The notes beneath the pieces are model-generated. The model did no database searches, had not been told where the DNA came from, and saw nothing but the letters and a program-made list of their open reading frames with translations. The position numbers and the translations under genes are program-made. Shown here piece after piece: positions 1 to 13,300 of a stretch of DNA of 64,000 nt. Positions within the stretch are counted from its first letter, which is position 1, and each line of letters starts with the position of its first letter. The stretch lies in the NCBI GenBank assembly GCA_963573315.1, contig OY752142.1:744001-808000 (forward strand), read 5' to 3'. The DNA comes from Entomortierella parvispora. Lineage: Eukaryota > Mortierellomycota > Mortierellomycetes > Mortierellales > Mortierellaceae.

Positions 1-418
1 AGGATACCACTCAATTGAACCTGGTTCTTGACGACAGGAGTGGGTTGACTGTAAGACTCGCGACAATTCAACCATCCCCGTGTTTATTGTATTTGTTTCC
101 CTGTATTGTGTTTCCTTCTACTGCCTCCAGTACTCTGGTACTCTGTGCTCACAACTTCTTTTCCGTCTCCGTTCTTCTTTTTACGTAATCCTAGTGGTGG
201 GCAGCAACCTTGGCGGACCATAGAATCGCATGGCAGGTAACGAAGCGCGTGCGACTCTCGGAAAAATCAGCCGTCCCTCCAAGGTTTGGGTCGCCCAAGG
301 ATCCACAGGCCATTCGATCCATGTGCAATCATATCTCGCCAAGAATGATCTGTCCGCTTGGAGGCACCATGTCCCAACTGATGGACTGGACAAGAGCTAG
401 CAACATGACATGTAAACG
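1..418. other. Upstream region of the first gene, with a short ORF
   Basis: No complete gene is visible. On the + strand an ATG at 230 opens 56 codons that end in TAG at 398-400, in the same frame as the start proposed for the next gene. It could be an upstream ORF or the remnant of a further 5' exon; I found no GT-AG pair that removes the stop and keeps frame. The first 180 bases are pyrimidine-rich and may be promoter or leader. Confidence 0.35.
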
Positions 419-1203
419 ATGGGAAAGAGGATTCGATCCAGTAGTTCCTGCACGAGCTCCACCGCGAGTGCTATTTCTTGGCGAAGGTAATCTTGTCTCT
501 GTCAAGTACATCTTCTGTCTTGAGTGTACATAGATTAACAGGATCGTATCTTCTCCTTTCTTCTCGTTCCTCAAACTGATAGCATGTCGAAAGGTAATTT
601 GGGGCTACTCTCGATTATCAGTGAGAGTCCGTATAAGGAACCTTCGATCTAATCCTCTGTGATTGCTCGACCTCTCTTCATAGACGATCCCATTGTTTGG
701 AGAGCCGGCGGATGAAACGATCCTGGACGCGTTATCCATTGCAGAAACCCTTGTATCCTTACGTTCCAAGAAAACAAGGATTATACAAGCAGCCATCGAG
801 TCCCATCACTCTGCAAGGAATCAGCGGAGAGACACTGCCATTGACGAAGCTCGATCCATGGACCAGCTTTTACGCGCAGGAGTAAGCACCGTGGCACTAA
901 TTGACCGCTTCTGCCTGGATGCTGCTGTTGTTGCTGCAACCATTTTCTTCTTTTTGTTACTGATGACCATGGTCCTCTTTTCTTGTCGCCTTCTAGGGTC
1001 CTTTACGGAAACTATGTCGATCAGTGGTGTTGAATTATACGCCCAAATGTATCCAAGACCGTATGAGTGATGAAAAGTTTGCGTACAGGCCTCAGGCTAC
1101 CTTTTTGCGCCCAGTTCCTGACTACGGTGTAGTGTCACCTAATATTCACTCTGGTCGATCACGTCGATCCTTTGGAGGATGTGAGAAATTCCCAGATAAA
1201 TAA
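419..1203 (+). CDS. Orphan four-exon protein, 174 residues
   Basis: I do not recognise this family. Four exons join in frame: 419-486, 542-593, 684-881 and 997-1203, each flanked by GT-AG (donors gtaatc, gtaatt, gtaagc). The predicted protein starts with a basic, serine-rich stretch (MGKRIRSSSS), followed by a charged helical part around residues 60-105 that is rich in Arg, Gln and Glu, and a basic tail. No signal peptide or membrane segment is seen. An AATAAA motif overlaps the stop codon (1199-1204). The phase agreement of three independent introns is the main support. The 5' end is the weak point, because the true start could lie in an additional upstream exon. A nuclear or coiled-coil role is possible but is only a guess from composition. 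Confidence 0.5.
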
Positions 1204-1265
1204 AACTTCGTTAATTTTTATTATAATTGTCCCTCTAAATGACATATCGGTGGACCTCTAGCGAT

Positions 1266-3056
1266 CTAGTTGGAGGGGATATCGGAAGCAGGAACAAGAT
1301 GACGACGAAGATAGTCGTTCAAGAACATGCCTTCGGGATCCAATTTCTGGCGAATCTCAGAGAACTGTTTCATCTTTGGGTATGATTTCTCCAGATCCTC
1401 ATATGTGACCGAGTGGGCCTTTGCCCAATGGGGTCGTCCGCCAAAGGAGGTCATAATCTTTTCGTATCCTGACCAGAAACGCTTGTAGGGAACTGGCTTT
1501 CCATAGGGTCTGGGTGTCCAAAAAATTCAATTGACAAGAAGATACGGTCAGTCCTCAAATCTCTCACTCGTTTAGACTTGCCCGATTGTTCACCAAGAAT
1601 TGAACACGTGTTTTCTTTTACCTGTACATAATGATGCCAATATAACAAGAATCGACACCATAGGCTGGGCTCAACCAGACATCATCCTTTTTGACAAATC
1701 GAATCTCAATCGGGAAATGGACCTTGAGACCCTTCTCTTTCTTGACAGTTGTGACCACGGCCGTTTCATCCTTATCGAGGTTTTCAACCTGCACGCTTCC
1801 GTTTTCAATGAATTGATCCAAGGCCCTCAAAGCCTCGGCGGTTCTTGACCAAGGAATCGACCACTCGTTGACGTATTGGGGGAACAAACAATCAAAGTTA
1901 AACACCTTGACACTCTGATCCACTCTTTCCAAAGGCCGAGATTGAGTTGCCCAGAACATGAACCTTGACAAGCTTGGGATCAAACTTGGAATAAATCGAC
2001 AAATATAAAGCAATCCTTGGTACACATTGAATGTAAACCAGGACGACGTTCTCCAGCTTGCAAGAGGTTTAGACACAGGCTTGGTCGTACGATTGGCGCG
2101 CCAGACTACAACGTTATCCGTATGAGGGTACCACCAAAGTCGAACGTGTTCCGCAGAATGAATGATGGCGTCCAGGTTGTCCAACACTTGGTCGAGTTTT
2201 GCAGGCTCCTGCTTGTTCTCTAGTCTAAAGGCAGGCTCGCATTGAAGGGTCATGGATGTGATGATGCCCAGCGATCCGAGGGAGCAGACCGCGGCGTTGA
2301 AAATATCAGAGTTCTCTGTCTTTGAGCAGTAGATCTTTTCTCCTTGGGCAGTGATCAGAGTCAAGTCCAGGACCTAATATGATGTTTTTTTGTTTGGTCA
2401 GTGAAATTGTGTATAATTCTGGGTGCATAAATAGAAGAAAAAAAGCGGGCGACCCTTACAGTTGCGCAACACGAAGGGTATTCCGCGCCTGTTCCATGAG
2501 TTGCTGTCGACATCAACCCTGCGATACTTTGATCCGAAATCGATCCCAGGTTGCTCATGGCCATCTCGTGAAATTCGAGGTATTCGTGCAATTGATGCAG
2601 CTTCATGCCTGCTTCCACGGTGATGGTCATCTTTTCCTCGTCCGCCTTGATGAACCGGTTGAGTTTGTCCGTGTTGATCATGAATCCATCCGTACATGCA
2701 AGATCTGAAGGTGAGTGTCCAGTTCCAATGGCTTTGACCCGCTTTCCGGAAAGTCTGGCTAGGTGGAGGATCTATACGAGTAGTAGCAAGCAGGATTGTA
2801 TCAGTAGTGATAACAATCCGCGTTCCCTGGCTATTCGGCCATATCATTATCATTATGAATAGTATACCTGGATAATCTCCGTCTCCGTCGATGGGGAGAA
2901 GTACTGCTCAGGTACACAGCGGAAGGTGCGGGCCCAGTTCTCAAACGACTTGTTGGGCGAAGCTAATGCTTCGAGTTCCTTTTGCAGATTCGATGCAACA
3001 ATGGTGGCGTCGACATTAGCCTTGTCAGAGGCCACGGCGGTCGTGGAGGAGGTCAT
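1266..3056 (-). CDS. ALO1: D-arabinono-1,4-lactone oxidase (sugar-1,4-lactone oxidase)
   Basis: This enzyme catalyses the last step of D-erythroascorbate synthesis, oxidising D-arabinono-1,4-lactone with FAD; the yeast enzyme sits on the mitochondrial outer membrane. Four exons read in frame: 2868-3056, 2460-2771, 1622-2373 and 1266-1509, giving 498 residues, close to family length. The N-terminal FAD-binding (VAO-type) domain carries GTGHSPSD at about residues 79-86, whose His is the family's covalent flavin site. It continues with the glycine-rich ATHGTG segment. The C-terminal ALO domain ends with the typical GRPHWAK motif. An in-frame ATG at 3134 would add 26 residues; I prefer 3056 because the reading there resembles a normal soluble start. 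It is divergent from the LCL2-like gene. Confidence 0.9.
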
Positions 3057-3134
3057 GGTATGGGAGCTAGATACGTCGTCTCCTGGGACAAGGATGAATG
3101 ATCCCTCGATGTCTGTTTGGCCCTGGTGGAGCAT

Positions 3135-3735
3135 GAATGAGTTGCATCAAGTTAAGAGGGAAGAACTGAGGTTTGTATGAGCTCGCGAGCGAGTACGAAA
3201 CACGTGATGATTTTGCCACCAACCGCCAACAAGCCACCATATCGCTGTCTTCATCTCATCCAGGGGTCGTTCAAGGGAACCCGGCCCTCTCTACCTTTCC
3301 AGACAAAGACAATTACCCTGCGGTACGGGCACCAATCGAGTACGATCGAGTACGACCGAGTCTCGCCTTGTTGCAGACCTCGTTCTTCAAGACTGGAGAG
3401 AATCACACTTACCTCTTTCTCTGGGTTAGACTGCCTTCTGTTTATTAAGAGAATCAGGACGATAAAGGCATCTTGTTCAATTATAAAAAGCTTTCACCTG
3501 CTTGGCTGAAGTAACTGCAGGACAGCAGGTACTTCCTGAGTTAGATAGAGCGCCTATTTTCGACATCCACGACACGAGGATGCAGGGAGAGAAGTGTCCT
3601 TGGGAACTCAAGGGTTGATTAAAATTTGGTGGCGTCATGCCTCTTTGCCACAGCAGTCCCATAGCATCGTTCCATGCCACCGCATGCTGCATCATCATCT
3701 TCATCCTTTCGCCCCATCTCGTCAGCATCAGCATC
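3135..3735. promoter_or_regulatory. Divergent intergenic region between ALO1 and the LCL2-like gene
   Basis: About 600 bases separate the two divergent starts and probably hold both promoters. A short direct repeat built on GAGTACGATC occurs two and a half times near 3334-3361, including CGATCG palindromes. No TATA box is clear. An in-frame ATG at 3637 could extend the LCL2-like protein upstream. Confidence 0.35.
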
Positions 3736-4553
3736 ATGTCAACAGCCATATCATCACCTCAAAAGGAATCACCCGCGAAAGCAACATCTCCCAAGTCATC
3801 TTCCCCCGATGCTGCATCCCCACAGAACAATCGCCCACGCACCTCACTCTCCTCCACAGATGCCACCAGGCACCATGCCACATCACCGCCACCTCCCTCT
3901 CCTCCTTCAAAGCTCACTTTCCTCATCCTAGCGGCCGTCATTCTGGTCCTTGCCCAATCTTCAATATCACCCTCTTCTGTATCCACTCCTATCCGACTTT
4001 TCCTAAAACCCCTCCTCGACTCGTCCTTCTTCTCTTCGTCATCGTCCGCGTCTTCTTCCTCCTCAACCTCGCGATCAGGGCCTCACACTCACGGAGGGTC
4101 TCCATTCGGGAAACCATACGCGCAAGTGTACTCGGATAGACAGATGGAAAAAGAGCGTCACAATCAAGAACAAGAACAGGCAAGGAGGCATCAACAGCAG
4201 CAGCAACAACAACAGCAACAGCGTTCACCTTTTGATGATTTCTTTGGACACGGATCAGAAGAGGAAACAGAGGAGCACGACGCCGGGTCTTCTGAGGGTA
4301 CGAAACATTCTTTACGTTCTTTTGCATAATACATACAAAAAGGCTCCATAAAGAAAAAGAAAAAAAACGCGTGTGTGTTAATAGACGCGTTCACCCTCTC
4401 CCCACCTTAGCTTCTTGTACCGGATACTTTTGTCAAGATACAGGAGTCTGCGTGGATAAGCCATTGAACTGCCCTTGCCCTTTTATTAACGATACCAAGT
4501 GCTTTGTGGGCGATTGGTATGTGTGTCACCGAGGCGACACGTACCACTGTTAA
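3736..4553 (+). CDS. LCL2: LCL2-like protein with long N-terminal extension
   Basis: Two exons (3736-4297 and 4411-4553; donor gtacga, acceptor ccttag) give 234 residues. The second exon encodes the cysteine-rich core typical of fungal long-chronological-lifespan protein 2, with GYFCQDTGVCVDKP, the CPCPF segment, a CFVG step and a final YVCHRG. In yeast, Lcl2 is linked to ER-associated degradation. Upstream there is a Ser/Pro-rich stretch, one hydrophobic segment (about residues 60-76) that could anchor or be cleaved, a Ser-rich run, and a run of ten Gln before the SPFDDFFGHG segment. Family members are usually near 120 residues, so this one is about twice as long. An ATG at 3637 in the same frame would add 33 residues. 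The family call is strong for exon 2; the N-terminus is uncertain. Confidence 0.8.
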
Positions 4554-4925
4554 TCTCGAAGCTGGTCGATCAGTGTACTGTACATTAACTCTGTCGATCT
4601 ACATTCCAACCAGTTCGAAATACATACAACCCCACCCCCGTCATCCCCTTGCAAACGACTTTGTTATTGCTTTGTTTATTTTAGTGTAAATGGAGGGGGT
4701 TTCTATAGTACAAGCGCGCCGAGTCATGGCAGCTTTTGGTTTGTCCTCTATCATCTCTCCAATGGCATGGCGAGTCCGGAAACAAGGGCGAAATGAGGCT
4801 GTGTGATGGACGAGCTTAGACGGATAGTCAGGGCGATAGTATGGGAGTGACTCTTGAGAAAAAGATCTCAACTGAAGATGAAAAAAAAGGGTGCGGGAGG
4901 GGGGGAGGGTGCATGCCCCTTCACG
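4554..4925. other. Convergent 3' region
   Basis: This lies between the stop of the LCL2-like gene and the stop of the membrane-protein gene on the other strand. It should hold both 3' UTRs. A G-rich run is present around 4890-4910. I see no gene. Confidence 0.4.
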
Positions 4926-5967
4926 CTATGGAAGGCGACCCCAGGCCGATTGCTGATTTTTCAAGAAATCGGCCCTGATCGCTTTCATATACGCCACCGT
5001 TCCGATGGCCAGGTAAACGCCTCCGTTGACTGTCTGCGCTTCGAGAAGGGCCAGGACAGACAGCGGGATATAAAACGCGACTCTAGGCATGTAAGATTCG
5101 GAGCTGGTAAAGTAATCTCTGGCCACCAGGGGGCATTCGATCACCACAATGATCAGGCCAAGCACACTGTGTTTATAATCGATTAAAAGAAAAATGAAAG
5201 TGAACACGATTAGATATTGTCAAAGATCGCTCCTCATTTCAAGGTCACTATGGTGGGAAGGAAGGAAGAAATGGACCAGGTCGAAATACGTACATGAGAA
5301 CTGTAGGTAATACTGGCACTGGAAGGGCGTAAAGTCCAGTCAGTTTTCTAATAAGAGGTGAAGAGGAGAGAAAAAATGAGGGGTGTTCTGTGAGCCAAGT
5401 GTAATTGCGAGGAATGGGTTAGTAATACGTGTAACCAACCATCTGTCGTGGATGGCAACACAGCAGGGAAACACCCAAAGAGTCCAGATTGCTTCGTCTC
5501 CTCTCTCTTCATCCGAAATTGTTTAGATCGACCAAACAAAAAAAAAAAAAAATACATGTCGAGAGCACTTCAAACGTGGTTGGCTCACTGGGTGAAATTG
5601 GTCGAAGACCTGACAGACAAACAAACGCTGCTTATGGCGACAAACAAAAGTTGCTTATGGCGACAAAAAGCAGGTGTCGTCCTTTCTTTAATCCTCCCTC
5701 CAGTCACTGGCTGTTATCTTACCTGAGTGCATCGACTGCTGGCAAAGGTTCGACGACTCCGACAATGCCTCCAACGACCACGACTATTAGCCAAAGATGA
5801 AGTTGTGAGAGGGAAACGAAAAAGTATCAGTTTAAAAGGGCCAGAGAGGGTTTGCCGTGTCCTTTCTAGAGATGGACGGATCTGCAGCCGTTACAAATGA
5901 GTATCTTACTGAAAGAAGCCGAGAGACACATCAATCGTGCCCACTCATCCCAGACAACTCCACCCAT
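4926..5967 (-). CDS. Small four-pass membrane protein (DUF7727-like)
   Basis: Four exons join in frame: 5910-5967, 5723-5783, 5294-5347 and 4926-5166, giving 137 residues. The start ATGGGTGGAG follows AACA, a good fungal context. The protein opens MGGVVWDEWARL and has four hydrophobic segments: a Val/Gly-rich one, one around VPVLPTVL continuing into VLGLIIVVIE, and two near the C-terminus around FYIPLSVLALLEAQT and GGVYLAIGTVAYM. The ECPLV step and the late Asn-Gly-Gly-x-Tyr pattern recall uncharacterised fungal membrane families such as DUF7727, and more loosely Tvp18-type Golgi proteins. The three intron phases agree, so the gene model is firm; its function is unknown. Confidence 0.75.
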
Positions 5968-7027
5968 TGTTGATCGGTTTGTTTCGTTTGTTTAGTACGC
6001 GTGCGCGAAGATGGGTCGATCGAGGGGTCGTCGACGTGGAAGTTGAAAAGAAGGAGAGGAGGAAGAGATGTGTTTGTGGGGGAGGAGGGAGGAAGAGAGC
6101 AGACAATGAAATCGAAAAAGGAAAGAAAGGCAAGATGGACAAGAACGGAAAAAGCAGGGGAAATAAGAAGGGAACAACAAAAACGCGCGGGAAGGATAGA
6201 GAAAATAGCAATTACGAATGAAGGAGCTCAGGGAGGACCGAGAGGGTTTGGGGTATGATGTCGCGCAAAGTGAGGTTGGTGCACGCGCGAGAGGGTTTCT
6301 CCTTTTGGTTGGCTGAAATTCACTTCAGGTCCAAGCTAGTCAAGTGGAGCGTGGCTACTTTGTTCCTGGAGGAAAGTGAGCAGATAAAAGAAAAGGAAAG
6401 GTTCGAGAATGTATGAACTGAAGGATAAAGAGAAAAGAGAATGAAAGAGAGGATGGCCGAGGCAGGGAGTCTATGTGCAGTTGTCGTGAAGGAGGAGGGA
6501 GGTCCAGTCGTGAAAAAGAAGTAGAGTGTAGAGTAGAGGAGAAAAGTGTACAAGATGAGATGAGCAAGATTCAGGAATGCTACAAAATAAAAAAATAAAA
6601 AAAAAGGTTTGCGAAGAGATGATGTCCGAGGTCGAGAGGAGGAATAGGAATGCAATGAAGAATGAAGAGAGGAAAAGAACAAGAAGATGGAGAATGAGAT
6701 GAGAGAGGAAGGAAGGAAGCAAGGGAAGAGGAAAGGCAAGTGAAGGGAGGCGCCAATTGCGAGGGCGACAGAGAGAAGTGAGTGGAGCGAGAAATAGAGA
6801 AAGAGAGCGGGAGGAGATAAGATCGGCTTGTCCCTTTTCATATATGTTTCTTGGTTCACGCCACTCGACTTGACTCCACTCCACCCACTTCTGTGGGCTC
6901 GTCTTCATCTTTGCCTTCATCTCTTGAGGACCATTGAACTGCAAACAGCAACTCGGAAATAACCAATCGACGGCAATCAAACGCAAAGGTCCTTTGGGTT
7001 TGGTGCAACTGCCTGGCCCTTGGTTCC
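5968..7027. other. Purine-rich upstream region, no gene seen
   Basis: Most of the + strand from about 6030 to 6830 is GA-rich, with long runs of gagaaaga-type sequence. The long open frames here on both strands are products of this bias: they contain only Leu/Ser/Phe/Pro or Arg/Lys/Glu repeats and no recognisable domain. It probably contains the promoter and leader of the membrane-protein gene that starts at 5967. Confidence 0.4.
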
Positions 7028-7599
7028 TTACGCGAGCAAAAAATCTATTTCGTGATGGACAACTTGAAAGTCAGTTCGGGTGCCCTTACTCCACTCAAAG
7101 ATTGCCCCCCCCCCCTCGTTCTTTCCTCCTCTTTTCTTTGTTCCTTCCCACCTCCCTCCTTTCTTGTTCATCTTTGTCGAGATATTGCACTCCTGAACGA
7201 CAATAAGAGGGATGGAAAAAGTGATGGTCCGCGGCCCGTTGCAGGAACCGGTCCAAGAATAATACAACAACCAAATAAAAAAGATGTCAATGAGTCCCAA
7301 GACAATTGAGGCAATCAAGGCTCATGATCCGATATTTCCATCCGATTCTTCACCGCCGCAATGGGGGGCGCCGATATTGAAACGGTTCGAAACGGTGGGC
7401 TTTGAACAATAGGGAAACATAGAGACAAACAGTAACGCACGCTGGGCGCAAACAATGATGCACGACTCAGTGTTAGGAACGTTGCTTGTTCATGCAACAG
7501 TGTCACACGCACCGAATAATCATAATGATCGAACATTGCCTTCATCGCAGTCTGGAGAGTCTGGACTTTTGATAGGGCGGCGTATGGATCCTCACTCAT
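7028..7599 (-). CDS. Candidate small membrane protein, model incomplete
   Basis: An ATG at 7599 opens a plausible soluble N-terminus (MSEDPYAALSKVQTLQTAMK, then a short FDHYDYS stretch) that meets possible donors gtgcgt or gtgtga near 7511-7515. About 200 bases on, a strongly hydrophobic segment (IASIVLGLIDIFFIWLLYYS, near 7250-7310) follows in another frame. A single intron could join them, ending at a tgag acceptor near 7321, but I cannot fix the splice sites and the C-terminus runs into low-complexity sequence. I do not recognise the family. A small single-pass membrane protein is the best reading; two unrelated open frames is the alternative. Confidence 0.3.
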
Positions 7600-8443
7600 G
7601 TTAAACGACGAGAATACGCCTCTGCCTCTGTCCTCTCTTCCTCACTTCACCCTCACTCACCAGCAAAGAAGAGGGGTGTCTGGGCGCGGAGAAAAGAAAG
7701 AAGAAAAGGAAAGAAAATAGACCAGAAGCTTGAGAGCCATTTTGCTTCGAACAGCTGTTTTCGTTTTTTTTTTTGACCAGTTCAGAAGCAGACGAGCGTT
7801 GGTGGTTTGTTTCGTGGCAGATGTGTGAGCAGCTCTAAATGGTGTGTTTGGCTGTTCGTCGCGATGCTGCATGGATTAAATTCCCCCTTTCAACAGCTTC
7901 TGTGCTCCGAGTCCTCTGACGCAAAATTCTTGTCCGTGTTCACATTAGTTTTTGCTTCCTTGATTGTGGTTGTGCAGATTCGTCTTGTCGCACATGTTTG
8001 CCACCAACCTGTCCCCTGCCTCCGTAAACAAAGCGTCTCGCTTGCCACAGTTCGGGGGCAGACAAATGGCCGTGCACTTGCCTTGGCGCCAAAAGTCTTG
8101 ATGGGATGGTGATGGCGATGCTCGTCGTTTTTTAGACAGCTGGACAGGGGCAGAACAGACAAATGGTGCACCGTGCTAAATGAGCAGCTCGTCATAGCCA
8201 ATTAAGCGTGTGAAAGGCTTGTGGTTGGCCTGTTCGTGTGCTTGCAGTATCAGCCGTTACTCTCGGTTTCCCGTGCTCAAGATTGTTTTGATGGTAAGAA
8301 TCGGTTATTTATTTTACAGGTTTGTAGCATGGTGGTTTTCTAAGATCAGTTTTTGTAATGCATTTCGATGCTGGGCGATGGTGGATGAGTGATTTTCTCT
8401 CTAACAGGATTCAGGATCCTACAGTTCCTTTTTTTTTCTCTTC
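7600..8443. other. Intergenic, no gene seen
   Basis: There is no ORF with protein-like composition on either strand. It lies downstream of LYS12 and upstream of the small membrane-protein candidate, so it may hold the LYS12 3' UTR and a promoter. Short T-runs occur at 7764-7773 and 8429-8437. Confidence 0.35.
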
Positions 8444-10097
<1,654 letters not shown>

Positions 10098-10243
10098 TTT
10101 AAACGAGCTATGAGAGTCTGCGGAAGGGAAGGGTGGGAAGAGTGGGAAGAGTGGGAGGAGGGAGCGTGGCTGAAATGAACGAATGAATGGAATGAGGGGG
10201 TGAAGGAATGAAGGAATGAATGTCCACAAAAGAAAGGCTGGCC

Positions 10244-10252
10244 CTTATATAG
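10244..10252 (-). promoter_or_regulatory. Probable TATA box of LYS12
   Basis: The minus strand reads TATATAAGG about 150 bases before the LYS12 ATG, in a region otherwise rich in short GAATGAAG-type repeats (10160-10220). Confidence 0.45.
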
Positions 10253-10380
10253 CTTCGTGAGAGAGATAATCGCCAGGGACGCGATCTGCTTGATCGTAGT
10301 AATCATTGTGTGCCACCATGAAAAATGAGGCAGTCACTCCACCATTTTCTTTTTTTTATTTTTTGCGCGTTTGCATGTTT

Positions 10381-13300
10381 TCAACGAAAACCATCCAAAA
10401 AGCTGTCTACTGCCTGCTGTTCTGAATTTCTGTATTCCCGGTGGAGACTAGTAACTGACAGCAGAGTCTCTTTCATATCCTGTATACAGAGAGTAGAAGA
10501 TGGATAAGTATATGTGGTTGCACGAGCAAAAACGAGGTGAGAACAATTGGGGATGGAGAAGTATTTTGTGGATTAGATGCGGCACTTACCGAGAGCAGGG
10601 AATCCTTATTCCATTCGTGTCGATGTTCCCAGATATCATTGTAAAGAGCTGCTCGCAATTGATCCAACTCTTCGACTGTGCTGTGCTCTGTGTCCTTGAT
10701 CAGCGCCACCTGAAGAGCGGCCACCGTGTCCTGATCCAACTCGAATACCCTCGGGACTTCTTCATCCACCGCAATGTCTTCTTCCGGCACGTCCTCTGTG
10801 GATACGGTTGCCTCTGGAGCATTCTCTGTCTGCAGGGGAGTAGGTGTCGCTGGCTTTTGAGACAATCCCTGCGACGTGTTGTGTGTGTCATGATGTTCAT
10901 CATCGAGGAGCGCCGCAATTCCAGCGGTCAGCTCATTCGTTCCATTCAAGTCTACTGACACCTCCCTCAGGGGTGGCTCCTCTTCCTTGGAGACAACATT
11001 TGAATATTGTATTGGTTGGTCCAAGTCATTCTTATCCATCAAAGGCGCGTGTGCATCCTTTGGTGTGTCCACGTCCATGCTCTGAGAAACGTCTTCTGCC
11101 TGGGCGCCACTGATCGGGTCTTCTCTAGCCGGGAAAGAGCTTGCGCCAACGTTCTCGCCCTGATCTTCTCCTGCAAACTGGCTCTTGTCCTCCAAACTGT
11201 CCTCCATTGGATCAGTCATAGAATGCTCCAGCTTTACAATGGGCTCTACACTCTCCCCTCGAGCAGCTGCGTCCAAGGCCAGCCTTGAGATCACTGCTCG
11301 ATTACGCAGGAATACCTCTGGGTTATCTGGAACAGCGGGTGCCTCAAGACCCAATCGACGGCGGCTCATCCTTTCGCCCATGGCTCGATGGGTGACCTTT
11401 GCCTCCTGTCGAACTCGAGTCGCTGACTTTTCGGTCTCGGTAATGAGCTCTGGGTCAAATCTCGATACCATTGCATAAACCACGTCCTGCAAAGCCCGTG
11501 CCTAAGAAAAAAGTGTGAATCTCGTGCTAGATAAAGAAACTGAAAAGAGATCGCAAGATTCCACAGCAGACCTTACCATATATACAATCTTGCTTGCTTC
11601 GTTGTACTCTGTGGCATTATCCACAATCAAATCGATGTCGGCCACGAATTCCTTGACTTCCAGATACACCCTGTCATTGATTTTGCTGTTAATCGTCGAC
11701 ACGTCCATTGGCTTCTTAATAACTTCCAAGTAATCAGGAAACTCTTCGAGATCAACAGGGTGAAAGAATGGCTTAAACTTGCGCTCTTTAAGCAATTCCT
11801 CCACAATGGTCCGCAACGAGATCCGAAGCTCACGGAGGACATATTGGTCATGCTCTCTTAAAAGCTTTTTTTCCTCAGCAGTCGGGACGCGAGGCTGAGG
11901 AGGGGGTGCCTTCTTCAGAGGCTCTAGCGTGGCGTGTTCTGTTGACGGAACAATAAAATCCGTCGGACGGCGTGCGAGATCCTGCAAAAGCGTCTCAAAA
12001 AAGAGGGTGCGGCTCTGGCTATCGGGTTTACGCAGCTCAACTCGACCTTTGGCACTTGACAAGAACCATCTGCGCACCGTAATGGGAAGCTCTGTCAGTG
12101 GAGTCTCGCTCGTAGCCAAGAACAATATTCCATCCTCGGGATTCAGATCCTCCAAAAGGTTCGAGAAAGTGGCCTTGACTGCATCGGAAACCACGGTCCA
12201 CCACACATCGATGTGAGGGATGTAAATGACACTGGGAGCATGACGCTTCACCTCGACAAAGTACTGAACACAAGCGGCCTCGGGGGTTCTGCTTGACTCT
12301 GACATCAGTGCGGCGAGATCAAAAAGTTGAACAGTACATCCTTCCAAATGATGTAAGAGAGCCGGTCCGAGGTAACGTTGCCCCATCCCCCTTGTGCCTG
12401 CAATGATAACTCTGGGTCGGAAGGTCTTCAGTTTCTCAAAACTGCGATAGCCCATTGCCTGAAAGGATACGTCGTCGCCTTCGTCAACATCCTTGGCAGA
12501 TTTCTTGTTGGCCCCAGTAAACAGACCATCTGCAATCTTACACAGCTGATCCAAGCTATCCTGCAGAAGTGGCTTAAAGTTGGCTGGTAAAGGGGAAGCG
12601 ACTGCACCTGTTACCCTGTAAGAGGCAGGAGTCAATGCCTTGGCCGATTTCAACATGTCGACTTCTTCAACAACAATAGTGCTCGCGTCGATGAGGAGCT
12701 TATCATTGCTTTCGTAGATCTGAGGATATCGTCGCCGGATTGCCTTTAGTGCAGCTTCTGTGCAAAGAGCTTTGATGTCTGCACCGCAGTACCTAGTCGT
12801 CATCCTTGCCAATTCGTTCTTGAACTCCTCATTCAATGCTGGGACCCATCCGCTGGTATTAATGTCGATAATTGCACGACGAGCGGCTTCGTTCGGGAGA
12901 GGAAAGTAAAACTCGCGATCGAAGCGCCCTGGACGACGAAGGGCCGGGTCGATAGCATCGATCCTATTTGTCGCACCAATGACAATAACTTGACCTAATT
13001 CACGGCAGGAAATAAAAACATTAGAATGATAACCCCAATGCAAAGAGAATCCATGGCTGCTGTTCTCTTTGACATTCTATAAAACAAACAATTTCTTACC
13101 ACGACCATCCATTCCGTCCATCAATGCCAGCATTGTGGATACAATAGAAGCATGGATTTGCTCCTGCTTGCTTGAACGAACAGGGCAAAGACCATCAATC
13201 TCGTCGAAAAAAATAATACTAGGCTGCCATGCCTTGGCCTCCTCGAAAAGAAGTCGAAGTTGACGCTCAGCCTCTCCAACCCATTTGCTGAGGCAATCTG

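Noticed and set aside
230-400. 56-codon ORF before the first gene
   Set aside because: Same frame as the next exon but ends in a stop with no intron that removes it in frame; kept only as a note, possibly an upstream ORF.
6320-6986. Long minus-strand open frames rich in Leu, Ser and Phe
   Set aside because: They mirror a GA-rich + strand and have no domain, no codon structure and no splice logic.
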